Below, piece after piece: positions 25,125 through 33,257 of a DNA stretch of 64,000 nucleotides. The DNA is taken from positions 1,850,501-1,914,500 of the forward strand of contig NZ_JBBOWV010000001.1 in the NCBI RefSeq assembly GCF_038007305.1. Reading direction: 5' to 3'. A model generated the notes under the pieces. It did not search any database. It was given only the letters and a program-made list of their open reading frames with translations, and was not told the DNA's origin. This DNA comes from Solibacillus sp. FSL W7-1436. GTDB lineage: Bacteria; Bacillota; Bacilli; Bacillales_A; Planococcaceae. Positions within the stretch are counted from its first letter, which is position 1; each line of letters begins with the position of its first letter. Both the position numbers and the translations under genes were made by a program.

Positions 25125-26402
25125 ATGAATTTTAATACGAATGACAAAATTAATCAAGTTTCTGAAAATACTCTAGTTATCGGCATCGACATTGCTAAAC
25201 ATAAACATTATGCTTGTGCAATTGATGATCGAGGTCGTGTGCTCCAAAAATCATTTCCAATCATGCAATCACGTATTGGGTTTGAAAACTTTTATGAACG
25301 CCTAATGGCGCTCAAAGCAGCTTATGACAAACAAGAAATTCTCATTGGGTTTGAGCCAACAGGCCATTACTGGATGAACTTAGCTGCGTTTTTGACGAAC
25401 TATGGAATTCCATTCGTAATGGTTAATCCAATGCACGTTAATCGCTCGAAGGAATTAGATGACAACCTGCAAACGAAGAATGACCAAAAGGATGCGCTAG
25501 TCATTGCTCGCCTTATGAGAGACGGTCGTTTCAGCTATCCCCGTCATCTCGAAGGAATCGAGGCTGAGTTACGAAATGGAGCAACATTACGTTCAAAGAT
25601 TCAAGAAGATTTAAATGCCTTACAAAATCGCATTATTCGTTGGTTGGATCGCTTTTTCCCTGAATTCACACAAGTGTTTAAAAGCTTTGGGAAAATGGCC
25701 TATGCGGTGCTCGAAATGACACCGTTGCCAACAGATATTGTAGGAAAATCACCAGAAGAATTACTATTTTTATATCGCCAGGTAGACGGCATGAAAAGCC
25801 CACAGCTACCTAAGGCAAAGCAATTAGTCGAGGTTGCAGAAAGCTCAATTGGGCTGACAGAAGGTTTAGTGATGGCCAAATTCGAAATCGCCACGCTTCT
25901 TTCACAGCATAAATTGATGCACGCTCAACTTGACGAATTAACAGCTCAGCTCGTAGAGCTAGCCAAACAAATGATGGAATATGAATATTTAGCATCGGTA
26001 CCTGGAATCGGGGATGTCACGATTGTCGATTTACTATCAGAGGTTGGTTCTTTAGCGCAATATACACATCCACGCCAATTAATTAAACTAGCGGGACTCA
26101 CATTGCGTGAAAACTCTTCTGGTCAGCAAAAAGGACAAAAACGGATTTCCAAGCGAGGTAGAAGAAAACTACGCGCCCTTCTGTTCCGAGTCATGATGCC
26201 GTTAATCTTGCATAATCCAGCCTTTAAGCAATTACATGAATATTACACAACGCGCACGGTCAATCCGCTCCGAAAGAAGCAATCAATTGTGGTACTGTGT
26301 GGCAAGTTATTGAAAGTTTTACATGCCTTGTGCAAGAGAAAAACATTGTTTAACGAACACCAAATGATGAACGATTTCGCCCGTCTTCAAACGGCTGCCT
26401 AA
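25125..26402 (+). CDS. IS110-family DEDD transposase (copy 1)
   Basis: A 425-aa recombinase. The N-terminal RuvC-like domain has D22 (GIDIAKHKH), E77 (IGFEPTGHY), D120 and D123 (KNDQKDALVIARL). The C-terminal Tnp_20 domain has VPGIGDVTIVDLLSEVG and LAGLTLRENSSGQQKG with the catalytic Ser region (S331/S332). IS110 transposases act with a guide (bridge/seek) RNA made from the element's own non-coding end. The protein is the same as that of copy 2 and, as far as visible, copy 3. Confidence 0.97.
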   Translation: MNFNTNDKINQVSENTLVIGIDIAKHKHYACAIDDRGRVLQKSFPIMQSRIGFENFYERLMALKAAYDKQEILIGFEPTGHYWMNLAAFLTNYGIPFVMVNPMHVNRSKELDDNLQTKNDQKDALVIARLMRDGRFSYPRHLEGIEAELRNGATLRSKIQEDLNALQNRIIRWLDRFFPEFTQVFKSFGKMAYAVLEMTPLPTDIVGKSPEELLFLYRQVDGMKSPQLPKAKQLVEVAESSIGLTEGLVMAKFEIATLLSQHKLMHAQLDELTAQLVELAKQMMEYEYLASVPGIGDVTIVDLLSEVGSLAQYTHPRQLIKLAGLTLRENSSGQQKGQKRISKRGRRKLRALLFRVMMPLILHNPAFKQLHEYYTTRTVNPLRKKQSIVVLCGKLLKVLHALCKRKTLFNEHQMMNDFARLQTAA

Positions 26403-26806
26403 AACGCCACCAACAGAAGTCAAAAACAAGAGGATGACACGGAGAAGCCGGCATTATTTTCACCATCCGACCGTTGAATGAATTCAATTGAGTCCACAAA
26501 GGAGCATCGCCAGCCTCTGCCTTATGAATAGACCGAACGAAGGAATGTACGCGCAAAAAGACGCCTAGAGACATGGGAGGGTCCGTCATCATAAGCTACG
26601 CAGAGATCCAAAAGTGCATCAAAATACTGCACTGGATTAGGAGAAACATTACCATATAATGGTTTGTCCTTTAGCGAAGCGTTCGGACATAATGTTAAAT
26701 AAATCAAGAATTACAAAATAACGATAGATGTATGTGTCAAAAATTATTTTTTGGACATTCAAAAATGGCGCAAGCCATTGATATATCAACATTTATAGAG
26801 GGAGGA
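26403..26806 (+). ncRNA. Candidate IS110 guide RNA region (3' non-coding end, copy 1)
   Basis: 404 bases conserved in the complete copies and with no gene. In the IS1111-like branch of the IS110 family the guide RNA is encoded downstream of the transposase. AAGGAGCAT at 26499-26507 repeats nine bases of the left junction (25009-25017), and CATGGGAGGG (about 26570) resembles the right tip GAGGGAGGA; these could be guide segments. The RNA limits and folding were not determined. Confidence 0.35.
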
Positions 26807-26932
26807 GAACAACCTGCTGATGCCAACCCTTTTTGATTAACAACATCTTTTGTTTTAATTGTCTGGACTAGAGTATGGCTATAGCATAATTAGTTTGATA
26901 TTAAATAATCCATCTAGAAGGAGGTTAAGTAT

Positions 26933-27127
26933 ATTATTACAAATAAATATATACGTGCTCTGGTATTTCCAAGTCTTTTGTTTATATGTATGACTATAAA
27001 AGATATATATATTGGTAACGGAATTCAGTGGGGGGACAATCTTTTTCTCTTTCTTTTTACATTAGTTTTTTTCAACTTAATCTTATTTTTGTTAAAACGA
27101 TTTAAAGAAACACCCCATTCAAAATAA
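26933..27127 (+). CDS. Small two-span membrane protein with a non-standard start
   Basis: An open frame of 64 codons eight bases after AAGGAGG (26918-26924). The first codon at the right distance is ATT; no ATG, GTG or TTG is available there. The product begins IITNKYIRALVFPSLLFICM, has a second hydrophobic stretch DNLFLFLFTLVFFNLILFLL and a basic tail LKRFKETPHSK. The strong ribosome site, the two clean spans and a terminator-closed unit suggest a real gene, possibly with a mutated start codon. Family not recognised. Confidence 0.5.
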   Translation: MITNKYIRALVFPSLLFICMTIKDIYIGNGIQWGDNLFLFLFTLVFFNLILFLLKRFKETPHSK

Positions 27128-27201
27128 CTTTGCATTCGTTGAATTATTCGAGTTATAGATATACATACAAATAACAATCGCAAACACCACTTTAGTAACG
27201 T

Positions 27202-27236
27202 AACAGCCCATTCTAATGAATGGGCTGTTTGCTTTT
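27202..27236 (+). terminator. Terminator after the small membrane gene
   Basis: AACAGCCCATTC (27202-27213) pairs exactly with GAATGGGCTGTT (27218-27229), then TGCTTTTTG. Confidence 0.85.
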
Positions 27237-27239
27237 TGT

Positions 27240-27872
27240 GCTAATATAGATGTAGATTTGAAGTAAGTTTTTCCATTTGATTTATTAATAAAATAAGATC
27301 CAAAATAATAAAAATAAAGCCAAACCTAAACATTGTAATCTTATCTATAATACTTATTCAATTCAAAAACCTGCTTAGGATAATAAGAGCGAACTAAGAG
27401 AAATGTAACTTAGGGGGGGGATTTCTCTCTCGTTCATTTTCTGTACCTCCAATACAATATCAATCGTCTTTCAACGATTTTTGAGAATTAAACGTCTATT
27501 CATCCAAAGCTGTTTGTAGTACAGATGTGATTGCACGAGTGCCTCGCCTCATGTTCAAAGTAATGTAGGATTAAAGATAGGGCCAGTAGGTAAGTGCAAA
27601 TAAACTTGCGTATGTTTCAAACTGTTCATCCGTTTTGCATATTGTAGCTTTGTAATAAAGTTGAACTGTTTATAAAAAGTTGTACCGTTTTGAATTAAGT
27701 GATAATAAAGTTATTCGATTAAAGGGCCATTTAGTTGAATAACGTCTCAAAAAAGTGGTGGGTTTATGTTACAATTAAGGTTAAATTGTGAAGTAAACTA
27801 TTACTTCTAACACGACAGAACAGTGAAAGAAGAAATGATTTATTTTAGAGTAATTAAAGGAGCGCTGTTATT
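27240..27872. other. Intergenic before the signal peptidase gene
   Basis: No supported gene. It has a minimal repeat copy at 27710-27743 and an AT-rich stretch with an eight-G run near 27413-27420. Confidence 0.45.
27710..27743. repeat. MITE-like palindromic repeat, minimal copy h
   Basis: 34 bp with both tips, GTTATTC and GAATAAC, and the internal AAAGGGCCAT; the long hairpin is missing. Confidence 0.55.
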
Positions 27873-28436
27873 TTGGAGAAATCAAAGAAAAAAGAATTAT
27901 TAGATTGGTTTATAGCTATTGCGGTAGCAGTTGTTTTTGTTATCGCTATAAGAACATTTATTTTTTCACCAATTATAGTAGATGGTTCTTCAATGATGCC
28001 AACATATGAGGACGGAGACAGAATTATTATTAATAAATTTAGTAAGCAAATATCTGGTATAGACAGATTTGAGGTCATAGTATTTGAAGCGCCGATTGGT
28101 GAAGATTATATTAAGCGCGTTGTGGGCTTGCCGGGAGATTCTATTTCATACGAGAATGATATCCTTTATATTAATGGTGAAGCATTAGAAGAACCTTATT
28201 TAGATGAATATAAAGAAAAATTAACAGATCATGCTCCACTAACATACAATTTCAATTTAGAATCTTTAACAGGCTATAAAGAAATACCGGAGGGTTATTT
28301 ATTTGTTTTAGGAGATAATCGTAGAAAAACTACTGATAGCAGAGATCCAAATGTAGGATTAGTACCAATGGATAAAGTTCTAGGAACAGCCAAAGTTAGA
28401 TTCTATCCATTTGATAATTTAGGTATTGTTAGATAA
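27873..28436 (+). CDS. lepB: Type I signal peptidase
   Basis: A 187-aa membrane-anchored serine/lysine protease that cleaves signal peptides outside the membrane. An N-terminal span (WFIAIAVAVVFVIAIRTFI) precedes the catalytic box DGSSMMPT (S40) and the Lys box DYIKRVVGLPGD (K81); LGDNRRKTTDSRD is the third conserved box. It is of the short Bacillus SipS/SipT type. TTG start after AAAGGAG. It is probably an accessory copy beside a core one elsewhere. Confidence 0.95.
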   Translation: MEKSKKKELLDWFIAIAVAVVFVIAIRTFIFSPIIVDGSSMMPTYEDGDRIIINKFSKQISGIDRFEVIVFEAPIGEDYIKRVVGLPGDSISYENDILYINGEALEEPYLDEYKEKLTDHAPLTYNFNLESLTGYKEIPEGYLFVLGDNRRKTTDSRDPNVGLVPMDKVLGTAKVRFYPFDNLGIVR

Positions 28437-28459
28437 ATCTATTTAAACAGTAAAATAAA

Positions 28460-28532
28460 CTTCAACTATTGAGCGCTTTTCTTGAATAAGAAAAGCGCTT
28501 TATTCAATTATAGGGCCATATTGTTGAATAGC
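28460..28532. repeat. MITE-like palindromic repeat, intact copy f
   Basis: TTCAACTATTGAGCGC, perfect hairpin GCGCTTTTCTT-GAAT-AAGAAAAGCGC, then TTCAATTATAGGGCC and the right end TTGTTGAATAGC. It follows lepB and may serve as its terminator. Confidence 0.7.
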
Positions 28533-28739
28533 ATTTTCAACGATAAGAAATATGTTATTCAATTTTTTATGCAATTTTATGAACATGCTCTGCAAGTATA
28601 AACGCTGCTACTTCAACTGTTTGTGCAATTTGTATAAAAAACTGTATAATCAATAGTTCAAGCGAAAAGGCACAAATGTTGATTTAACAACCCCTTCGTG
28701 CCTTTTTGGTGTATTGCCCACTCTATTTATCAACAAAAT

Positions 28740-29156
28740 TTAAAGACGTCTTTCGTAGTAACTATAACTAAATATGCTAGAAGCAAAGGAAATCGTTATA
28801 ACAACACTTAATGCTAAAATAGCTGGCAATAACATAGCCTCTTTAAGGATGCCATATAAAACAATTATTATTATTTCCATAACAATGGAAGTATTTAAAA
28901 CAATTTTAAATGCAGTTGCACCACTACGATGTGCAACTATTTGATTTCTTTCATCTCGTTCTTCAATTAAATCTTTTTTGAGTTCATCTTTTGAAAGGCT
29001 CTTACCAAAATCTCTAAAGGATAGTAAGAAAAGTAATACAGAAAAAACTGTAAGTTCAATACTAAAACCTTTTAAAAATTGAACAATAATTGCAGCTAAA
29101 GTAATTCCAAAGCATAATAAAGCACTACATAATCTCTTATAACTATAAATTTTCAC
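28740..29156 (-). CDS. Four-span membrane protein paired with an XRE regulator
   Basis: A 138-aa protein with two spans (about 10-45), a charged cytoplasmic loop (SLSKDELKKDLIEERDERNQIVAHRSG) and two more spans. The ERDERN...S/A pattern is typical of the small DUF2178/DUF3796-like proteins found next to XRE regulators. It overlaps the regulator's end by 14 bp, so translation is coupled. Function unknown, possibly controlling the regulator at the membrane. Confidence 0.75.
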   Translation of the reverse strand: MKIYSYKRLCSALLCFGITLAAIIVQFLKGFSIELTVFSVLLFLLSFRDFGKSLSKDELKKDLIEERDERNQIVAHRSGATAFKIVLNTSIVMEIIIIVLYGILKEAMLLPAILALSVVITISFASSIFSYSYYERRL

Positions 29157-29373
29157 GTTCTAAATCCTCCTGATGCTTATTTTTCTCCAAACAGAATAAA
29201 TCTTCAATGGACGTGTTAAAAAGTAATGCTAACCGATAGGCTAACAGAATTGAAGGTTTATATTGCCCTTTCTCTAATGAAATAATGGTTCTTTGAGATA
29301 CATGCACCAGTTCTGCTAGCTGATTTTGGGTTAACTCATATGCATGACGATGTTCTTTTAGTTTGTTAATCAA
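29143..29373 (-). CDS. XRE-family HTH regulator
   Basis: A 76-aa one-domain repressor. HTH: YELTQNQLAELVHVSQRTIISLEKGQYKPS, followed by LLAYRLALLFNTSIEDLF, the usual cro/YozG layout. The start is taken as TTG at 29373 after AGGGTGG because family members begin with (M)INKLKE; an ATG at 29406 would add 11 residues but lies within a palindrome and lacks a good ribosome site. Probably self-regulated through that palindrome. Confidence 0.88.
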   Translation of the reverse strand: MINKLKEHRHAYELTQNQLAELVHVSQRTIISLEKGQYKPSILLAYRLALLFNTSIEDLFCLEKNKHQEDLERENL

Positions 29374-29390
29374 TTTACCACCCTTAAAAT

Positions 29391-29421
29391 GTGAAGTTTG
29401 CTTCATATGAAGTATATTTCA
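29391..29421 (-). promoter_or_regulatory. Tandem operator-like inverted repeats of the XRE gene
   Basis: TGAAG-TTTG-CTTCA and TGAAG-TATA-TTTCA lie back to back (29392-29421), the middle forming CTTCATATGAAG. Evenly placed half-sites before a small repressor gene suggest autoregulation. Confidence 0.5.
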
Positions 29422-29549
29422 TAATATAACATTCGGTTTCTTCCAAATCAACAAGATTTACCATTGCTAAAATGGACTAAATTCATCATCCTTTTGACTG
29501 AAAAGTGCGTAAATGGTAAAGCGGTAATTTTCAAGGAGGTATTAGGAAA

Positions 29550-30053
29550 TTGAAGAAAATATATACAGTAGGATTGGCGTTATTTTTATTAACTGCCTGT
29601 TCATCAGAACAAGAAAATACTTCACCAAATGCAGAACAGAATACGAATACAGAACAAAACACGAATGTACAAGACGAAACGCTTGATCTCGCAGATACTT
29701 TAACTGGTTCGTATAACGGAATTTATATCGATAAATATAATGAAAATTTCGATAAAGTTGCGGAACAAATTGCCCTTTTCGGAGAGGATTTCGAACAATT
29801 TTTAAAGATGCTGCAAGAAACGACTTTAATTAAAGAGCCATTAGAAGAATATCCTAAATCGGATGAATATTACACAATTATTGTACAAGGAGATAAGGAT
29901 GTAACGACTATACATATAGAAGAAGAAAATGGAGAACCAATTGCATCATTACCAACGAATGATGTTTTTCCAACAGCTCCACGTAAAGCAACAAACACTA
30001 ATATTCTCGAGTCCATTAAAGCATTAGAAGCCGCAGAAACAGCAGAAGAATAA
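29550..30053 (+). CDS. Lipoprotein of unknown function
   Basis: A 167-aa protein with signal and lipobox (LFLLTAC, Cys at 17), an Asn/Thr/Gln-rich linker (QNTNTEQNTN) and an acidic globular part. TTG start ten bases after AAGGAGG. No domain recognised. Confidence 0.78.
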   Translation: MKKIYTVGLALFLLTACSSEQENTSPNAEQNTNTEQNTNVQDETLDLADTLTGSYNGIYIDKYNENFDKVAEQIALFGEDFEQFLKMLQETTLIKEPLEEYPKSDEYYTIIVQGDKDVTTIHIEEENGEPIASLPTNDVFPTAPRKATNTNILESIKALEAAETAEE

Positions 30054-30100
30054 AGGGACGACGTGTTAGAACTTATAAAAGAAAGCACCTATAAAGTTGA

Positions 30101-30152
30101 AATGCCCGTAAAAGTTAGACACACACTAAACTAATTTTTACGGGGCATTTTT
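30101..30152 (+). terminator. Terminator after the lipoprotein gene
   Basis: AATGCCCGTAAAA (30101-30113) pairs with TTTTACGGGGCATT (30136-30149), then T's. Confidence 0.75.
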
Positions 30153-30176
30153 GGTAGTTCAATAAAAATTAAGTAA

Positions 30177-30213
30177 GTTATTCCATTAAATGGGCGCTTT
30201 AATTGAATATTCG
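30177..30213. repeat. MITE-like palindromic repeat, partial copy i
   Basis: GTTATTCCATTAAATGGGCGCTTT then AATTGAATATTCGC; right half missing. Last copy before the repeats stop. Confidence 0.45.
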
Positions 30214-30265
30214 CATCCCGAAATAATCAAACTTTTTTATAAAAAACAAACTCGATAAATAAAGA

Positions 30266-30305
30266 ACCAACTGTTTTGATCAAACTTTGTTTCAAAACAG
30301 TTGGT
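30266..30305. terminator. Long hairpin, possible terminator
   Basis: ACCAACTGTTTTGA (30266-30279) pairs exactly with TCAAAACAGTTGGT (30292-30305). A T-poor tail makes termination uncertain. Confidence 0.45.
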
Positions 30306-30480
30306 ATCTTTCTGTATAAAATCAGCGTTTACAATTTACTTTTAATCAAACTTTATTAAAAAGCTACAAAAAGCCAATGAATTCAACTCTCGTGAGGTTA
30401 GTCGAGTATAAGTACTCGGCTTTTTTTAAAAAAAAAGTAGTTTCCTATAGAGCAGAAACTACTTTTAAATATATAAGGAA

Positions 30481-31251
30481 TCACTTTTGATAAAGGTCTT
30501 TATCTGGGGCTACTTTTACAAGTCTAGTATGTTCATTTAACACAAGTAGCCATTCTCCGTTTCTTTGAATCATCGAGGCGCCTTCTTCACCATCCTGTAA
30601 TACAGTAAGGATGGTTCTTTCTGCTTTATAGTCGAGATGATGAAGCTTACCAGTGTCTAATAATCCATTATTTATCACTTCATACAGTATTTCTTGTGCA
30701 TCTAAAAGGGTGCGTCTGAAATCATTTTTGTATACTAATTTTAGCGCTGTTACATCTATATAACCTTGTTCACTAACCTGATACATAGGTTTATTGAAAC
30801 CAACAGTAATTTGAAATTTTTGAGTATCAAAATCCTTGAACATGTTTACTGCAACAATGGGAATCGCTTCCTCACGTTCAATATCATAAGTAAGCCCCTT
30901 TGCTTTATTCACATTATCGGGTGCAAAACTTAAGTTATCGATGCAACAATTAAACGAATCGTTATCCATGTGTTCAACAATAAACTTCTTCTCATATGCT
31001 TCTTCGATGGCTTTTTTTCCGTACCAATGAATCATGACCAATTGATGAAGTTTCTTGTATTTACCAAACTTGGTTGAAGAAGTCCCGATATAGCCTTTTC
31101 GCTTGCCGTTAGCCCTAATTTTGCCCCATATGATCCTCCACTTAACCTTTTGAATGTCTGCCCACAATTCTTCTTTAAAGTCGGTGTAACCCAGAATGCG
31201 CTGTTCAGTATCGTGAAAGTAGATTCGATCATTCTGCTTATAGATGTGCAT
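30481..31251 (-). CDS. HNH endonuclease-like protein
   Basis: A 256-aa protein. LHQLVMIHWYG (H69, H75) and VEHMDNDSFNCCIDNLSF (H94, N101, N106) form the beta-beta-alpha-metal HNH motif as in HNH homing endonucleases and phage HNH proteins. The N-terminal part (GKIRANGKRKGYIGTSSTKFGKY) resembles the DNA-contact strands before HNH_3 domains. The C-terminal half (120-256) was not recognised. GGAGGA precedes the ATG. It is a stand-alone gene in a mobile, defence-like neighbourhood; its target is unknown. Confidence 0.75.
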   Translation of the reverse strand: MHIYKQNDRIYFHDTEQRILGYTDFKEELWADIQKVKWRIIWGKIRANGKRKGYIGTSSTKFGKYKKLHQLVMIHWYGKKAIEEAYEKKFIVEHMDNDSFNCCIDNLSFAPDNVNKAKGLTYDIEREEAIPIVAVNMFKDFDTQKFQITVGFNKPMYQVSEQGYIDVTALKLVYKNDFRRTLLDAQEILYEVINNGLLDTGKLHHLDYKAERTILTVLQDGEEGASMIQRNGEWLLVLNEHTRLVKVAPDKDLYQK

Positions 31252-31639
31252 AACATTCCTCCTTTTTGATAAACGTCCTATAGCTAAAATACCATAATTA
31301 TAGTTTAGGAAAAAGTATCCATTATTGTGAGGGGAATTTCAAAAAATATGTCCTAAAAATCGAGGGATTTGTTATATATAAAAATGGTGAAGTAAAATGA
31401 ACGATAATTACGAGAAAAGATTAATAGTAAAATTTAAAAGAAGGAAATATGAAACACTCGAAACATGGTGAAAGTTTATTTAAAAGATAATGTAAAAGAG
31501 TATTGGAGAAATTAAAGATTTTTTAAACACAAAATTCTTACCGAACATGAAAACTTTGAATATAAAAAATACTAAATAGATATTATTTCCACCTATTTTG
31601 ACTATTGTTGTATAATAGTGGTAAAAAAGGATGAAGTGA
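31252..31639. other. Intergenic, no gene seen
   Basis: AT-rich, divergent promoter space between the HNH and DUF4145 genes. Short degraded frames only. Confidence 0.4.
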
Positions 31640-32395
31640 ATGCAACAAATTCCAACAGAACATTTACCAAAATTCCATCGGGATGCTTTTCATTGTCCAA
31701 GATGTAAAGTAGTTGCTCCTCAAACGTGGCACAGGGTAGGGAAACTTCAAAACAGAACTACCGAGATTTTTGTCGATGAATCAAATATACCACAAGGAAA
31801 AAGTATTGGTTCAAGGGCAATACGTACTGAAGAGCCAAGCGGTGAACCAGGAGTATTTATTAAAGAGTGGCACTTGGAGATATCAGTATGTAGCCATTGC
31901 TATAACTATTCGGTTTGGGAAAACCATAATATCATTTTCCCGTTTACCACAGATCTGCCTGAACCAAACGAGGACATGCCTAAAAATATTAAAGGAATCT
32001 ACCGTGAAGCAATGGGGGTGTACAAACATTCTCCTAGGGCTTCGGCTGCATTACTTCGACTTGCAATTGAAATAATGATTCCTCAATTGGAAGAATACCA
32101 GATAAAGAAGAGCTCAATAAATAATATGATCGGCGAGCTAGTTCAGAAAGATATTCCAGAACATATCCAACAGGGGCTTGATGCTATTCGCGTGTACGGA
32201 AACGAAGGTATCCATCCAGGTGAAATAGATCTCACGGATGATGAAAGTATAGTACTGTTTTTATTTGACCTAATCAATATTATGGTCGAGGAATTGATTA
32301 CGAAGAAAAAGAAAATCAAATCATTCTATGAAACACTTCCAGCAGGCAAACTGCAAGGGATATTCAATAGAGATAAAAAGAAGCAAGAAAAATAA
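31640..32395 (+). CDS. DUF4145 protein (zinc ribbon plus HEPN-like domain)
   Basis: A 251-aa protein. CPRC (C19, C22) and CSHC (C84, C87) make a zinc ribbon. Residues about 115-225 are the DUF4145 domain: YREAMGVYKHSPRASAALLRLAIE and DAIRVYGNEGIHPGE, with the typical GNEGIHP block (N188, H192). DUF4145 proteins are HEPN-like and are often found near restriction or abortive-infection genes. A phage-defence role is an inference from family and place; R184-x7-H192 is close to but not the classic HEPN RNase spacing. Confidence 0.82.
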   Translation: MQQIPTEHLPKFHRDAFHCPRCKVVAPQTWHRVGKLQNRTTEIFVDESNIPQGKSIGSRAIRTEEPSGEPGVFIKEWHLEISVCSHCYNYSVWENHNIIFPFTTDLPEPNEDMPKNIKGIYREAMGVYKHSPRASAALLRLAIEIMIPQLEEYQIKKSSINNMIGELVQKDIPEHIQQGLDAIRVYGNEGIHPGEIDLTDDESIVLFLFDLINIMVEELITKKKKIKSFYETLPAGKLQGIFNRDKKKQEK

Positions 32396-32623
32396 TCTAT
32401 CGCTAGGTAAGAGCTTGGGGGACTTATTAAGTGTCTGAATTCCATAGACGTATGGTGATAGTCAATAGCTCTCCGACAAAGACTGGTACATTACTGTTTT
32501 TTGTCATTTTGAAATATAACATGATTTAAAAGGATGGCTTCATGCTATCTTTTTTTGTGCTCACAAATAGAATGTGTGTTCCGTTGTGTTATGGTTACGG
32601 TTTTAGATAAAGCAGGTGATAAG
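32396..32623. other. Intergenic, no gene seen
   Basis: Only a weak terminator-like stem near 32530-32556 (GGATGGC/GCTATC followed by seven T's). Confidence 0.4.
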
Positions 32624-32999
32624 ATGAAAAAAACCATTTAAGCCATGCAATAAGATAGGTAGTTCCAACCTTACAAGAGAAGCTATTGCGAAATACATAT
32701 TGAAGAGGGCACCAAGAAAGAAGTGAGTATAACAGTGAGTAAGAAACCAGGAGCATGTGAAGTTCTACAACTCAAAAGAGTGGAAAGCAGTAAGGAAGCA
32801 AGCACTGATTCGAGATAACTTTCTATTTGTGACGTGTAAAGAGAATGGAACCATGACACCTGTTATCAATCGAAAAGGGGGTGTCGATCTCATTGTGTAG
32901 GCCAGGGAAATTGGGAACTTAAGTAATCTACAGTCGCTTTGTCATGATTGCCACAATAAAAAGACTGAAGCAGAAAAAAAGAGGAGAAGGGAAAAATAA
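32624..32999 (+). pseudogene. Phage-type HNH endonuclease, decayed
   Basis: Recognisable pieces of a phage HNH nuclease lie in several frames. KPFKPCNKIGSSNLTRE is followed in another frame by RSYCEIHIEEGTKKEVS (the Cys-rich N-terminal part), then FYNSKEWKAVRKQALIRDNF and, after an in-frame TAG, NLQSLCHDCHNKKTEAEK (the C-terminal His/Asn end of HNH). The central HH part is lost. Such genes normally sit just before phage terminase genes, so this is a prophage scar. Confidence 0.8.
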
Positions 33000-33002
33000 A
33001 AA

Positions 33003-33032
33003 AAGCTGCTGGTCTTAAAGACCAAACAGCTT
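33003..33032 (-). terminator. Terminator after the small minus-strand gene
   Basis: AAGCTG-C-TGGTCTT pairs with AAGACCA-AA-CAGCTT (33003-33032); on the minus strand it is followed by a T run. The gene's stop codon is in the loop. Confidence 0.8.
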
Positions 33033-33101
33033 CAGTAGCATAGCAAGGTGCATTGCTACATTTGGAGATAACTTGACCTCAAGGGTTAGTTTGAACTCCA
33101 T
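33015..33101 (-). CDS. 28-residue peptide gene (MEFKLTLEVKLS...)
   Basis: ATG at 33101 after AAAGGGTG, 28 codons, stop TAA inside the loop of its own terminator. The peptide begins MEFKLTLEVKLS, a beta-strand-like start seen in very small phage-encoded proteins, and ends with a hydrophobic Leu-rich stretch (AMHLAMLLKLFGL). The leader at 33102-33167 can pair with the 3' part: AGCAAGG (about 33042) with CCTTGCT (about 33161). That closing stem could hide the gene or mark an RNA-level control. Function unknown. Confidence 0.5.
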   Translation of the reverse strand: MEFKLTLEVKLSPNVAMHLAMLLKLFGL

Positions 33102-33210
33102 GGGCTTCACCCTTTAAGAAGGGTAGGATTTAAGCTTTCGCTCAACCCTCCTTGCTAATATCTAAAAATATTTTACTCTATTAACGAAAAATGTCAACTT
33201 CTATTTAAAA

Positions 33211-33236
33211 CAGCTACTAACAAAAGCTAGTAGCTG
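33211..33236 (-). terminator. Terminator between the two small minus-strand genes
   Basis: CAGCTACTA (33211-33219) pairs with TAGTAGCTG (33228-33236); on the minus strand TTTTAAAT follows. Confidence 0.7.
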
Positions 33237-33257
33237 CCACCACACAGAGAAGATAGA

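Larger units (their letters stand above)
25008..26806 (+). mobile_element. IS110-family element, copy 1
   Basis: The shared unit is 1799 bp, the same as 33526-35324 and the start of 62708-64000. All copies share TAAGGAGCATTCC on the left and end AGAGGGAGGA on the right. No inverted ends, as usual for IS110. The left non-coding end is 117 bp and the right 404 bp. The flanks suggest insertion into an AAGGAGGA (Shine-Dalgarno) sequence. Confidence 0.93.

Noticed and set aside
25700-26707. Several minus-strand frames within and after the IS110 transposase
   Set aside because: They repeat identically in each IS110 copy as shadows of the transposase and of the non-coding end; no ribosome sites.
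33042-33167. Riboswitch or type III toxin-antitoxin RNA
   Set aside because: A closing stem exists but no known motif was recognised, and a coding frame with its own terminator explains part of it.
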